The notes under the pieces: generated by a model | Seen by the model: only the letters and a program-made list of their open reading frames with translations | Databases searched by the model: none | What the model was told of the DNA's origin: nothing | Position numbers and translations under genes: made by a program | Assembly (NCBI GenBank): GCA_023433445.1 | Contig: JAEZCS010000062.1 | Span: 1 to 22,177, forward strand | Direction: 5' to 3' | Origin: Pseudomonadota bacterium | GTDB taxonomy: Bacteria; Pseudomonadota; Alphaproteobacteria; Sphingomonadales; Sphingomonadaceae | Length of the DNA: 22,177 bases | Shown here: in pieces, positions 7,332 through 15,000 of the stretch | Layout: each line of letters opens with the position of its first letter | How positions within the stretch are numbered: the first letter of the stretch is position 1

Positions 7332-7709
7332 TTAGCGCCCGGCGCGATGATTGAGATCGTGGCCCAAGGCCAACGTCACGACGCCCAGCAACGTATAGGC
7401 GCTTTCCTGCCAACCATGGTCGAGCGTCATCGCACCTGCCATGATGCCAAGGCCAAGCGATCCGATCGCCGCGGGCATCATGAAGCGATGCCTGATCGCC
7501 CCATGGCCAAGCGCAACCGCGCCCAGCATGATGGCAAGCACAAGGCCAACTTCGTGGAAGAGCGGATTTTCGAAAATGCCGCCCGCAGAAGCGAGCAGGC
7601 CAAGCAACACCGCAGTGCCGATGCAATGCGCAACGCACAGGCCCGACAGCGCAATCGCGGCATGATCGAGACGGCCGTTCAAAAGGCTGGAGCGGATGCT
7701 GATTGGCAT
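7332..7709 (-). CDS. MerC-domain membrane protein
   Basis: A 125-residue protein with four predicted membrane helices, matching the MerC family: the LDHAAIALSGLCVAHCIGTAVLLGLL segment carries two cysteines (LC..HC) in the place of the MerC metal ligands. Histidines follow in HEVGLVLAI, LGHGAIRHRF, LDHGW and LGHDLNHRAG. MerC proteins import Hg2+ in mer operons. Stand-alone chromosomal versions without merA or merR are common in this group and may handle other thiophilic metals such as zinc, which is inference. The start is ATG 7707-7709, with GTG at 7716-7718 as the alternative; neither has a good ribosome site, so a leaderless mRNA is possible. A 26-base dyad lies directly upstream. Confidence 0.82.
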   Translation of the reverse strand: MPISIRSSLLNGRLDHAAIALSGLCVAHCIGTAVLLGLLASAGGIFENPLFHEVGLVLAIMLGAVALGHGAIRHRFMMPAAIGSLGLGIMAGAMTLDHGWQESAYTLLGVVTLALGHDLNHRAGR

Positions 7710-7732
7710 GGTGGCCACTACATAGGCCAGAG

Positions 7733-7758
7733 CAGATGAAGTTACAACATATCATCTG
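7733..7758. promoter_or_regulatory. 26-base dyad upstream of merC-like gene, candidate metal-regulator operator
   Basis: Perfect 7-base arms CAGATGA (7733-7739) and TCATCTG (7752-7758) frame a core that reads TATGTTGTAAC on the minus strand. The core resembles alphaproteobacterial Zur boxes (TGTTATAAC type). It sits 15-24 bases before the possible starts of the MerC-like gene, a position suited to repression. Assigning it to Zur is a guess. Confidence 0.45.
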
Positions 7759-7810
7759 AATAATTTAGGGCTCGACTTTCGGCGTTTTGCAGACCGGGAT
7801 CAGCCAAAAA

Positions 7811-9592
7811 TCAGGCGGCAAGCCGGAGGCAATTGCGTCCGCTGTTCTTGGCCCGGTAAAGCGCCTTGTCCGCCGCGTCGAGGAGCTCTGTCCGGTCCGC
7901 CCTGCCCTTCAGTTCCACGAGCCCGGCGCTGAAGGTGACGGTAATCGATTCGCCGCCCACCGTGCTGATCCCCCGCGCGGAAACCATGTTCCGCAGCCGT
8001 TCGCACACCATGCTGGCCCTCTGGATGTCGGTGCCCGTCAGAACGATAGCGAACTCTTCCCCGCCCAGCCTGCCGATACTGTCCCCGCCGCGCAGACCCG
8101 GACGCAGGCGTTCGACGAAGCTGGAAAGCACCTGATCCCCCACGCCATGGCCATATCGGTCGTTGATCGACTTGAAATGATCTATGTCGATCAGCAGCAG
8201 GCAAGCCTGTGAGCCACGCGCAACCCGCTGTATCTCCTGATCCAGCTTCTCCAGGAAGGCCCAGCGGCTGTCAGCGCCAGTCAACGTGTCCACCGCCGCG
8301 ACTCGTTGCAGAGCCCGTTGCCGCGCCTTGTGCCTCGACATGTCGCGGATGGTGCTGACGACGCCCGTGGGCAGGCCCTGCTCGTCCAGCATCGCGCGCG
8401 TCACCATTTCGCACCAGTCCGCGCCATCGGTGAATGCCACGGGGCGGAATTCGACGGTCTGCACATCCCCCGGCCGTGCCAGCGCGCGCTTATGCGCCCC
8501 GTTCACTTCCGCTCGATCCTTGGGATCGACGACGACCTCGGCCGCGCGGCCGACCAGCAGGGCAGGCGCACAGCCGATCTGCTCCGCAGCCGCGGGTGAG
8601 GCATATTGGATGATGCCATCCACGCTGACGTTCAACACCACGTCACCGCTATGTTCAGCGATGGCGCGGTACCGCGCTTCGCTCGCCTGCAACGTCTGGA
8701 ACAGACGGCGACGGCCATTCAGTTCGGCCGCAATCGGCATGGCAAGCAGGAAGCTGAATGCGAGGAACAGCTGGAACATCTGCGTGCGGTCACCCATGTC
8801 GCTGCTCACCATGGCGATCGGGCCATGGCCCGTCATGGTCGCCGCCCCGCCGATCAGGGCAATGATCACGATGGAGGCTGCCGCACCCAATGATCCGGTG
8901 CGAAAGGCAATCATGACCAGCGGCAATACGAGCAGGAACAGAAGCGGGTAGCGCGCGAAAAAGAAGACATGGATCGCCACAAGCGAAAGAATCAGGAGAA
9001 GGCCAAGCATCTCAAGCTTGCTCCGGCCCGACGTTTCGCGAAACCATTGGCTCACCTGCCGTTGCAGGAGCATCGTGAGGATCGGCGTGCAGACAAGGCC
9101 GCCCAGAACATGGCCGCTATACCATTGCAGCCACGACGCGCCGAACGAAACGGGGGTGAGCAGCGACGCCACCTGGGCCGCTGCCGTGCCAGCGATCATG
9201 TTGGCTGGAATGCAGAGCGCGAAAATGAAGACCAGGAGGGACCGCCTGGACCCGTCACTCAGGTGCACGGGAATGAAGCGGCGGCACAGGATGGCGACGA
9301 TCAGCGATTCGGCGATGTTGATGATCGCCATGGGCGCGGCTGCCCACGGACCCATGCCAAAAAGGGTCGTGGATATCATGCTGGCAATGCCACAGGTCGT
9401 GATCACGCGCGGCCAATAGCGTGTCTCCGACGTCTGCAGTTCTGCCATCAGCAGGGCATTGGCGGCCCATATGAAGGCGATCCCACCTTCAAAGCGCGAA
9501 CAAAGCAGAGCGATGGACGCCATCACGAAATAGGCAACACCGGCAATAAGCGGCGCCAGTCTGGAAGATGGGGAACGAAGGGCGACAGACAT
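7811..9592 (-). CDS. Membrane diguanylate cyclase, MASE1-PAS-GGDEF
   Basis: A 593-residue inner-membrane sensor enzyme that makes cyclic-di-GMP from two GTP. Residues about 10-290 form a MASE1-type sensory region with about eight membrane helices (FEGGIAFIWAANALLMAE is a typical piece). A PAS domain follows at about 303-420 and a GGDEF domain at about 430-592. The active-site loop is GGEEF (510-514) with the DHFKSINDRYGH helix before it, so it should be catalytic. The inhibitory I-site RGGD (501-504) lies five residues before GGEEF, so product feedback is expected. No EAL domain is attached. The start is ATG 9590-9592, with AGGCAGG upstream. A PilZ receptor is encoded at 158-475. The input signal is unknown. 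Confidence 0.93.
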   Translation of the reverse strand: MSVALRSPSSRLAPLIAGVAYFVMASIALLCSRFEGGIAFIWAANALLMAELQTSETRYWPRVITTCGIASMISTTLFGMGPWAAAPMAIINIAESLIVAILCRRFIPVHLSDGSRRSLLVFIFALCIPANMIAGTAAAQVASLLTPVSFGASWLQWYSGHVLGGLVCTPILTMLLQRQVSQWFRETSGRSKLEMLGLLLILSLVAIHVFFFARYPLLFLLVLPLVMIAFRTGSLGAAASIVIIALIGGAATMTGHGPIAMVSSDMGDRTQMFQLFLAFSFLLAMPIAAELNGRRRLFQTLQASEARYRAIAEHSGDVVLNVSVDGIIQYASPAAAEQIGCAPALLVGRAAEVVVDPKDRAEVNGAHKRALARPGDVQTVEFRPVAFTDGADWCEMVTRAMLDEQGLPTGVVSTIRDMSRHKARQRALQRVAAVDTLTGADSRWAFLEKLDQEIQRVARGSQACLLLIDIDHFKSINDRYGHGVGDQVLSSFVERLRPGLRGGDSIGRLGGEEFAIVLTGTDIQRASMVCERLRNMVSARGISTVGGESITVTFSAGLVELKGRADRTELLDAADKALYRAKNSGRNCLRLAA

Positions 9593-9704
9593 GACGACGC
9601 CTGCCTAACGATCTATCCTTAAGATATGATAACCATGCCTCGCGCTGTGGGCTGGCGCTAAATCACGGGAGATCAGGCCGATCAGGCCGTGCCGGACGGG
9701 AAGC

Positions 9705-10043
9705 TCAGGCCTTTTCCAGCGTACATTGCAGCGGATGCTGGTTCTGCCGGGCGAAATCCATCACCTGGTTCACTTTCGTTTCCGCCACTTCATAGCTGAA
9801 GATGCCGCACACGCCGACGCCGCGCTGGTGCACGTGAAGCATGACGCGGGTCGCTTCTTCCATATCCATGCGGAAGAATTGCTGGAGGACGTGCACGACG
9901 AATTCCATCGGCGTGTAATCGTCGTTGAGCATCAACACCTTGTAGAGAGACGGCTTTTTGGTGCGCGCGCGGGTGCGCGTGGCGATGCCGACATTGGGAC
10001 CGCCGGGGCCTTCACCCTGGTCGTCCTGGTTCCGGCCCGCCAT
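9705..10043 (-). CDS. clpS: ATP-dependent Clp protease adaptor ClpS
   Basis: A 112-residue ClpS. It binds the N-domain of ClpA and hands over proteins with destabilising N-terminal residues (N-end rule) to ClpAP. The flexible N-terminus (about 1-28) is followed by the core KPSLYKVLMLNDDYTPMEFV. The ligand-pocket residues N40, D41, D42 and H72 and the gate methionine M46 are all visible. I start at ATG 10041-10043, preceded by GGGAG. An ATG at 10071-10073 lacks a ribosome site, and the frame back to 10175 would overlap the phasin terminator. clpA is not next to it here. The phasin gene upstream on the minus strand is separated by a terminator, so clpS should have its own promoter. Confidence 0.95.
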   Translation of the reverse strand: MAGRNQDDQGEGPGGPNVGIATRTRARTKKPSLYKVLMLNDDYTPMEFVVHVLQQFFRMDMEEATRVMLHVHQRGVGVCGIFSYEVAETKVNQVMDFARQNQHPLQCTLEKA

Positions 10044-10157
10044 CTTCTCCCGATATGTGCTGATGCTGCTCATGACGGGTGAGAATATGGCGATTCCGGA
10101 CGTCATGGCAAGGGGCGCAGATGGCAAGTCATCCCGCCTCTGCCCGCGACGGCCATG

Positions 10158-10200
10158 AAAAAAGGCTCCCACCACGCGGCGGGAGCCTGTTCTTCTTTTT
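10158..10200. terminator. Bidirectional-looking terminator between phasin and clpS
   Basis: Stem AGGCTCCC (10163-10170) with GGGAGCCT (10181-10188) around a 10-base loop. It has AAAAAA on its left, which gives TTTTTT on the minus strand, and a T-rich run on its right. It lies 30 bases beyond the phasin stop, so it mainly ends phasin transcription. Confidence 0.88.
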
Positions 10201-10218
10201 CAGAAGTGCAATCGCGGA

Positions 10219-11064
10219 TCAGACCGCGAGCGACTTTACCTTGTCAGTCACGACCGTGACGCGCGCGGTAAGCGGCTGGGCCACTTCGCCCGCCAGCTTG
10301 ATCAGCGCTTCGCTGTTCTTGGCGGCTTCCTTGGTCATCTCATCGAAGCTGCTCGACAGAAGCTGGCTTTGCAGCTGGAAGAATTCGGTCGGCGTCTTGA
10401 CGGTGGAAAAGCTCTTGAGCGAGGCAGTCGCCTTTTCAAAGCTCTTGCGGCTGTAGTCGACCGCGTCCTGACCCATGGTTTCGATGCCCTTGGCCGCGAT
10501 CTTGCTCGATTCGACCAGCGCTTCGACATTGCCCTTGGCAATATCGCTCAGTTCCTCGATCGCCTTGGTCGACTTTTCGACGCCAGCCTTGGCCTTCACG
10601 TTGAAGTCGGCATAGGCGGATTCAAACTTGGCTTTGGTCTCTTCAGCGAATTTCTTACCGGTTTCGATCACGTCGTTCATCATTTTGGTTCCTTCTGTGG
10701 CAGGCAGCGTCGTGGGCTCTACCGGCCCGGCCTCGGATGACAGGCTCTTGACAGGTTCAACTTCGGCAGCGGTTTCCTGGACCAGCGGCGCGGGTGCATC
10801 AGCAGCCGGTTCGATCTGCGGCGGCGCAGCCGGTTCGGGTGCTGCATCGGCCGCCGTGGTGGCGGCGACGATTGCGACCGGGTCAGTGGAAGACCCGCTT
10901 TTGGCTGCCGCTTTCCTGGGCGCCGCCGACTTGCGCGCCGGAGTTGCCTTAGATTCGGTGCCAACCGCGTTCTCTGCGGCCTTCAGTGCTTCGGCCGCCG
11001 AAAGCGTCGAAGCAGACTTCTTTACCGCGGGTTTTTGCCGACCCGGCTTTGGAGTCACTGCCAT
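10219..11064 (-). CDS. Phasin-family protein with long N-terminal extension
   Basis: A 281-residue phasin, a protein that coats polyhydroxyalkanoate granules and controls their size and number. The phasin domain covers about 128-281. It starts MMNDVIETGKKFAEETKAKF, is helical and amphipathic, and contains TPTEFFQLQSQLLSSSFDEM. The first 127 residues are unusual: a lysine/alanine/proline-rich basic part (about 1-55) and then an acidic Ala/Pro/Glu part (about 60-125). The start ATG 11062-11064 has GGAG 9 bases upstream. An internal ATG at residue 128 also has a strong ribosome site, so a 154-residue phasin of ordinary size may be made as well. The gene has its own promoter with TGC-rich elements and lies downstream of phaC. 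Confidence 0.9.
   Translation of the reverse strand: MAVTPKPGRQKPAVKKSASTLSAAEALKAAENAVGTESKATPARKSAAPRKAAAKSGSSTDPVAIVAATTAADAAPEPAAPPQIEPAADAPAPLVQETAAEVEPVKSLSSEAGPVEPTTLPATEGTKMMNDVIETGKKFAEETKAKFESAYADFNVKAKAGVEKSTKAIEELSDIAKGNVEALVESSKIAAKGIETMGQDAVDYSRKSFEKATASLKSFSTVKTPTEFFQLQSQLLSSSFDEMTKEAAKNSEALIKLAGEVAQPLTARVTVVTDKVKSLAV
10689..10695 (-). promoter_or_regulatory. Internal ribosome binding site GAAGGAA inside the phasin gene
   Basis: On the minus strand GAAGGAA is followed after CCAAA by ATGATG (10678-10683), in frame with the phasin. This is a better Shine-Dalgarno match than that of most genes in the window. It falls exactly at the border between the low-complexity extension and the phasin domain. 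Confidence 0.55.
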
Positions 11065-11080
11065 TAAAGATTTCTCCGTT

Positions 11081-11092
11081 GCTGCAGTGCAC
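11081..11092. promoter_or_regulatory. TGC-rich element near phasin start, candidate PhaR operator
   Basis: GTGCACTGCAGC on the minus strand. Known PhaR repressors of Rhodobacter and Paracoccus bind TGC-rich sites (CTGC-N3/4-GCAG in Rhodobacter). It overlaps the expected transcription start, directly after the predicted -10 element. Confidence 0.5.
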
Positions 11093-11119
11093 AATACACA
11101 TTCGGGAGGGCAAGCACAA
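11091..11119 (-). promoter_or_regulatory. Predicted phasin promoter
   Basis: On the minus strand TTGTGC (11114-11119) and TATTGT (11091-11096) are spaced by 17 bases, a fair sigma-70-type pair. It is bracketed by the two TGC-rich elements. Confidence 0.5.
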
Positions 11120-11124
11120 GTTCA

Positions 11125-11144
11125 TTTTGTGCAGTGCAGCAAAA
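11125..11144. promoter_or_regulatory. Second TGC-rich element upstream of phasin promoter
   Basis: TTTTGCTGCACTGCACAAAA on the minus strand, a near-palindrome that shares TGCACTGCA with the element at 11081-11092. It lies just upstream of the predicted -35. Paired sites around a phasin promoter fit PhaR-type repression that is lifted when polymer appears. Confidence 0.5.
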
Positions 11145-11194
11145 TCTGGATAGGGCAAGGCTGGGCCTGATCCGATGGCGGCGAATCCAGAGGG

Positions 11195-12934
11195 TTAGCG
11201 CTCCCTGACGTAGCGGCCGGGCGCATCCTCGATAGCTTTCAACGCCCCTTCGCCGGGGATGCGGGCACCCTTGGCCGGCACCGTCGAATCACCATGCGAT
11301 CGAATCCATTCGATCCAGTCCGGCCACCAACTGCCCTTGGTCTCCTTCGCACCCGCCACGAAATCGGAAAGGCTCCCCGGCAATTCGTCGCAGGTCCAAT
11401 ATTGATATTTCTGCGCGGCTGGAGGGTTCACCACGCCTGCGATATGGCCCGACCCCGCGAGAAGGAACCGCACGGGCCCGGAAAAGTGCGAGGTGATCTT
11501 CCACACGCTTTCGGGCGGCGCGATATGATCTTCCCGCCCGGCCTGCACATAGGCTGGGGTCTTTACCTTGCCGAGGTCGATAGCCGTGCCATCGATGGTC
11601 AGCGCGCCGGGCTTTGCCAGCTGATTGTCGCGATAAAGCTGCGTCAGGTAATTTTTGTGCCAGAGCGCAGGCAGGTTGGTGGTGTCACCATTCCAGTAGA
11701 GCAGGTCGAACGGCGGATAGTCCTGTCCCAGCAGGTAATTGTTGACCACATAATTCCAGATGAGATCGCGGCCGCGCAGCAGGTTGAATGTCGCCGCCAT
11801 ATAGCGCCCGTCCAGAAAACCCCCGGCCGAAAGCTGGTCAATCATCTGCATCTGCTCATCATCCACGAACAGGCCGAGATCGCCCGCCTCGGTGAAGTCC
11901 ACCTGCGCCGTGAAGAAGGTCGCGCTCGCCACCTTGTCCGCTTCGCCGCGAGCGGCCAGCAGGGCGAGCGTGGTGGCAAGCGTGGTGCCCGCCACGCAAT
12001 AGCCGATCGTATGGACGCTGGGCACGCCGAGCAATTCCCGGACGGTGTCGATCGCGTCGATCTGCCCGTGGACGATATAATCGTCCCAAAGCAGATCCTT
12101 CATCGACGCATCCGCCGACTTCCAGGACAGCAGGAAGACGCTGATCCCCTGATCGGTCGCCCATTTGACGAAGCTTTTCTCAGGCGACAGGTCGAGGATG
12201 TAGAAGCGGTTGATCCAGGCCGGGAAGATGACGAGCGGCGTTTCGAGCACCTGCTCGGTCGTCGGCGCATAATGGATTAGCTGGTAAAGCGGCGTTTCCT
12301 TGATGACCTTGCCAGGGGTCGCCGCGATGTTCCGGCCAAGTTCGAAGACGGTGCCGTCGGTCTGCGTCAACTGCCCCTTTTCCAAGTCGGCCAGCATATG
12401 CTGCAGGCCCTTCACCAGATTTTCGCCCCCGCTCTGCAGGGTCTTTTCCATGACGGTCGGATTGGTCAGCAGGAAGTTGCTGGGCGCGACGGCATCCAGC
12501 ATGCCGCTCGCGGCAAAGCGCAGCTTCGCCTTCTGCTTGGGATCAACCCCGTCCACCGCATCGGTCAGCTTGAGCAGATAGTCCGAAAGCAGCAGATAGC
12601 TTTGCCGGATCAGGTCGTAGAAGGGATGCTTGGTCCAGGCGGGATCGGCAAAGCGGCGATCCTTGCGCGCGGCGGGGCTGTCGGGCGGAGGAGCGTCGGG
12701 CTCGTCGCGGAGCACGCCGCCCGAATCGAGGAAGCGTTGCCAGAGCGCCAGTCCCTCATTGGCAAAGCCGGTCTGGATACGGGCAACGGCATCAGGGTCG
12801 AACGGCAGCGCTCGGCCCGTGGCCCCGGCGGCCTGCTCCAGCATGAGTTGCTGCGCCCGGCCAACTACTTCTGTCCATTGCTGCATCTGCTCCAGCGTCG
12901 GCAGATGCGGCTCGTTGAGGTCCTGCGCTTCCAT
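11195..12934 (-). CDS. phaC: Class I poly(3-hydroxyalkanoate) synthase
   Basis: A 579-residue class I PHA synthase, which polymerises (R)-3-hydroxyacyl-CoA into storage polyester at the granule surface. The N-terminal region (about 1-190) includes the PhaC_N domain with the AASGMLDAVAPSNFLLTNP motif. The alpha/beta-hydrolase domain follows, with the lipase-like box GYCVAG (311-316). The catalytic triad is C313, D469 (GREDHIAPP) and H497 (GSGHIAG). Length is typical of short-chain-length enzymes. ATG 12932-12934 has an excellent AGGAGG site 9 bases upstream; the frame continues further but without a better start. The phasin follows on the same strand. phaA, phaB and phaR are not in the window. 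It is divergent from alaC. Confidence 0.96.
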   Translation of the reverse strand: MEAQDLNEPHLPTLEQMQQWTEVVGRAQQLMLEQAAGATGRALPFDPDAVARIQTGFANEGLALWQRFLDSGGVLRDEPDAPPPDSPAARKDRRFADPAWTKHPFYDLIRQSYLLLSDYLLKLTDAVDGVDPKQKAKLRFAASGMLDAVAPSNFLLTNPTVMEKTLQSGGENLVKGLQHMLADLEKGQLTQTDGTVFELGRNIAATPGKVIKETPLYQLIHYAPTTEQVLETPLVIFPAWINRFYILDLSPEKSFVKWATDQGISVFLLSWKSADASMKDLLWDDYIVHGQIDAIDTVRELLGVPSVHTIGYCVAGTTLATTLALLAARGEADKVASATFFTAQVDFTEAGDLGLFVDDEQMQMIDQLSAGGFLDGRYMAATFNLLRGRDLIWNYVVNNYLLGQDYPPFDLLYWNGDTTNLPALWHKNYLTQLYRDNQLAKPGALTIDGTAIDLGKVKTPAYVQAGREDHIAPPESVWKITSHFSGPVRFLLAGSGHIAGVVNPPAAQKYQYWTCDELPGSLSDFVAGAKETKGSWWPDWIEWIRSHGDSTVPAKGARIPGEGALKAIEDAPGRYVRER

Positions 12935-13076
12935 GGCCACTTTCCTCCTCCTGGCATCTTTGACTTCCGCCGCTTTCGCTGGCGCGGGGGCACCTTGCGG
13001 GCTATAGCCAAGGTGCGCCGCACCGAAAGTGCACGCAACACTATTCCTCATGGAGACCTTTCAGGAAAGCCCTATA

Positions 13077-14285
13077 ATGTCCGAAGAATTCTACCGCATG
13101 AAGCGCCTGCCGCCCTATGTCATCGCTGAAGTCAATGCGATGCGGGCCGCCGCGCGAGCCGCGGGTGAGGACATTATCGATCTTGGCATGGGCAACCCTG
13201 ACCTGCCTCCACCCGACCATGTTATCGCCAAGCTGTGCGAAGTGGCTCAGAAGCCGAGTGCGCATGGCTATTCCCAGTCGATGGGCATTCCGGGGCTCCG
13301 CAAGGCGCAGGCCAATTATTACGGCCGCCGCTTCGGCGTCGAACTCGACCCGGAAAATGAGGTCGTCGTCACGATGGGCTCGAAGGAAGGGCTCGCCAGC
13401 CTCGCCACCGCGATCACCGCGCCCGGCGATGTCGTGCTGGCGCCCAATCCCAGCTACCCGATCCACATGTTCGGCTTTATCATCGCGGGTGCGACCATCC
13501 GGTCGGTGCCGACGACGCCGGACGAAAATTACTGGAAGTCGCTGGAGCGGGCGATGGCCTTCACGGTCCCGCGCCCCTCGATCCTGGTTGTCGGCTATCC
13601 GAGCAACCCGACCGCCGAGACGGTCGACCTCGCCTTTTACGAGCGGCTGGTCGCCTGGGCGAAGGAGAACAAGGTCTGGATCCTGTCCGACCTTGCCTAT
13701 TCCGAGCTTTATTATGACGGCAATCCGACGCCCTCCATCCTGCAGGTGCCGGGCGCGAAGGATGTCGCGGTCGAGTTCACGTCGCTCAGCAAGACCTATT
13801 CCATGGCTGGCTGGCGGATAGGCTTCGCGGTCGGCAACCGGCAGCTGATCACCGCGCTGAAGCGGGTGAAATCCTATCTCGACTATGGCGCGTTCACGCC
13901 GATTCAGGCCGCAGCCTGTGCCGCGCTCAACGGCCCGCAGGACATCGTCCAGAAGAACCGCGAACTCTACCACAAGCGCCGTGACGTGATGGTGGAGGCC
14001 TTTGGACGGGCGGGATGGGAAATCCCCGCGCCCAAGGCGTCGATGTTCGCCTGGGCTCCGCTGCCGCCTGCCTTGAAAGAAATGGGCAGCCTGGAATTTT
14101 CCAAGCAGCTGCTCACCCATGCCAAGGTCGCGGTCGCGCCGGGCGTTGGCTATGGTGAAGATGGCGAAGGCTTCGTCCGCATCGCGATGGTGGAAAATGA
14201 GCAGCGGCTGCGGCAGGCGGCCCGCAACATCAAACAATATCTGAAGTCGATGGGCATCAACACGCCTGCCAAGGGCGCCGCCTGA
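13077..14285 (+). CDS. alaC: AlaC-type glutamate-pyruvate aminotransferase
   Basis: A 402-residue class I/II PLP aminotransferase that closely resembles AlaC, which makes alanine from pyruvate and glutamate. Matching stretches include RLPPYV at the N-terminus, DLGMGNPD (35-42), TMGSKEGLA, PNPSYPIH, GYPSNPTAE (173-181), the PLP lysine K239 in FTSLSKTYSMAGWRIGF, and PKASMFAWA. The start ATG 13077 has AGGAAA about 9 bases upstream; an ATG at 13050 is possible but unlikely. Such proteins are often labelled LL-diaminopimelate aminotransferase by similarity, but AlaC is the better match. A tiny membrane protein, a DUF2721 protein and an Fe-S protein follow on the same strand, starting 38 bases later. 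Confidence 0.9.
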   Translation: MSEEFYRMKRLPPYVIAEVNAMRAAARAAGEDIIDLGMGNPDLPPPDHVIAKLCEVAQKPSAHGYSQSMGIPGLRKAQANYYGRRFGVELDPENEVVVTMGSKEGLASLATAITAPGDVVLAPNPSYPIHMFGFIIAGATIRSVPTTPDENYWKSLERAMAFTVPRPSILVVGYPSNPTAETVDLAFYERLVAWAKENKVWILSDLAYSELYYDGNPTPSILQVPGAKDVAVEFTSLSKTYSMAGWRIGFAVGNRQLITALKRVKSYLDYGAFTPIQAAACAALNGPQDIVQKNRELYHKRRDVMVEAFGRAGWEIPAPKASMFAWAPLPPALKEMGSLEFSKQLLTHAKVAVAPGVGYGEDGEGFVRIAMVENEQRLRQAARNIKQYLKSMGINTPAKGAA

Positions 14286-14323
14286 ACGAGGACGGACGCT
14301 ATCGGCCGCGCATTCCTGGCGGA

Positions 14324-14527
14324 GTGTGCGGCTGCCTGGCGGCACTTTCGTTTCTGGGTGTCTCCGCCCTCGTCTTCATCCGTTCAGTGATCGGTGTCTG
14401 TAGCGACCGGCAGTCCTGCGCCCACAAGGGTGACGCCGCTCACATTTTGTGGATTGGGCCGCTTTCAGCCCTTGTCATTTTCCTTCTGGTGCGCTGGTTT
14501 GTCGACAAGGTGACAGACAGACGATGA
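14324..14527 (+). CDS. Small two-helix membrane protein, unknown
   Basis: A 67-residue protein with two predicted membrane helices (about 5-23 and 41-60), a loop between them and a basic end (DKVTDRR). It has four cysteines: C2 and C4 as CGC, plus C26 and C32 in the loop. It starts with GTG 14324, 38 bases after alaC, with GGCGGA directly before it, so the true start is uncertain. Its TGA overlaps the ATG of the next gene (ATGA at 14524-14527), the best sign that it is translated. No family recognised. Confidence 0.6.
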   Translation: MCGCLAALSFLGVSALVFIRSVIGVCSDRQSCAHKGDAAHILWIGPLSALVIFLLVRWFVDKVTDRR

Positions 14528-15000
14528 ACTCCCTTCCGCAGGTTTCCCAGGTCGCGCAGACGATCCAGCTGGCCTTGGCACCGGTATTCCTGCTGGCTGG
14601 CATCGGCGCGTTCCTTAACGTCTGCGTGGGGCGGCTCGCGCGCATCATCGACCGCGCGCGCCTGCTGGAAGGCAAGATCCTGATCAGCCGGGGCCGGGAA
14701 CATGACCGGATGGTCGCGGAAATCCGGGTGCTCGACCGCAGGATGAGCGTGGTCAATGTCACCATCTTCCTGTCGGTGGCGTCGGCCTGCGCGGTCTGCC
14801 TGGTCGTCATCCTGCTGTTCGCGGGCAATTTGTTCAACGCCCATCTCGGCACGGCCATCGCCGTCCTTTTCAGCCTGTCGATGTTGCTTCAGGCTGGCGG
14901 CTTCGCAACCTTCATCCAGGAAATCCGCTTGGCGTCGGGTATCATCCACATCCGCAATGAGGTGCTTTACCATCAGGCGGAGGCGGACGACGCGCCATGA
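14524..15000 (+). CDS. DUF2721 family membrane protein
   Basis: A 158-residue protein of the DUF2721 family, function unknown. The first membrane helix (about 14-36, LALAPVFLLAGIGAFLNVCV) runs into the family's typical GRLARIIDRARLLE segment. A charged cytoplasmic stretch and two close helices follow (about 78-104 and 108-128). ATGA overlaps at both ends (14524-14527 and 14997-15000) suggest translational coupling with the small membrane protein before it and the Fe-S protein after it. Confidence 0.88.
   Translation: MNSLPQVSQVAQTIQLALAPVFLLAGIGAFLNVCVGRLARIIDRARLLEGKILISRGREHDRMVAEIRVLDRRMSVVNVTIFLSVASACAVCLVVILLFAGNLFNAHLGTAIAVLFSLSMLLQAGGFATFIQEIRLASGIIHIRNEVLYHQAEADDAP

Noticed and set aside
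7303..7755. 150-residue alternative frame over the MerC-like gene
   Set aside because: It lacks the hydrophobic helices and MerC motifs that the neighbouring frame shows clearly.
9670..9688. Short tandem repeat GATCAGGCC x2 after clpS
   Set aside because: Only two copies of nine bases, and no sign of function; likely chance.
11294..12280. 328-residue frame antisense to phaC
   Set aside because: Shadow of the phaC coding strand; no recognisable domains and no start context.
13041..14345. 434-residue frame antisense to alaC
   Set aside because: Antisense shadow of a well-recognised aminotransferase; composition is Arg/Asp/His-rich with no motifs.
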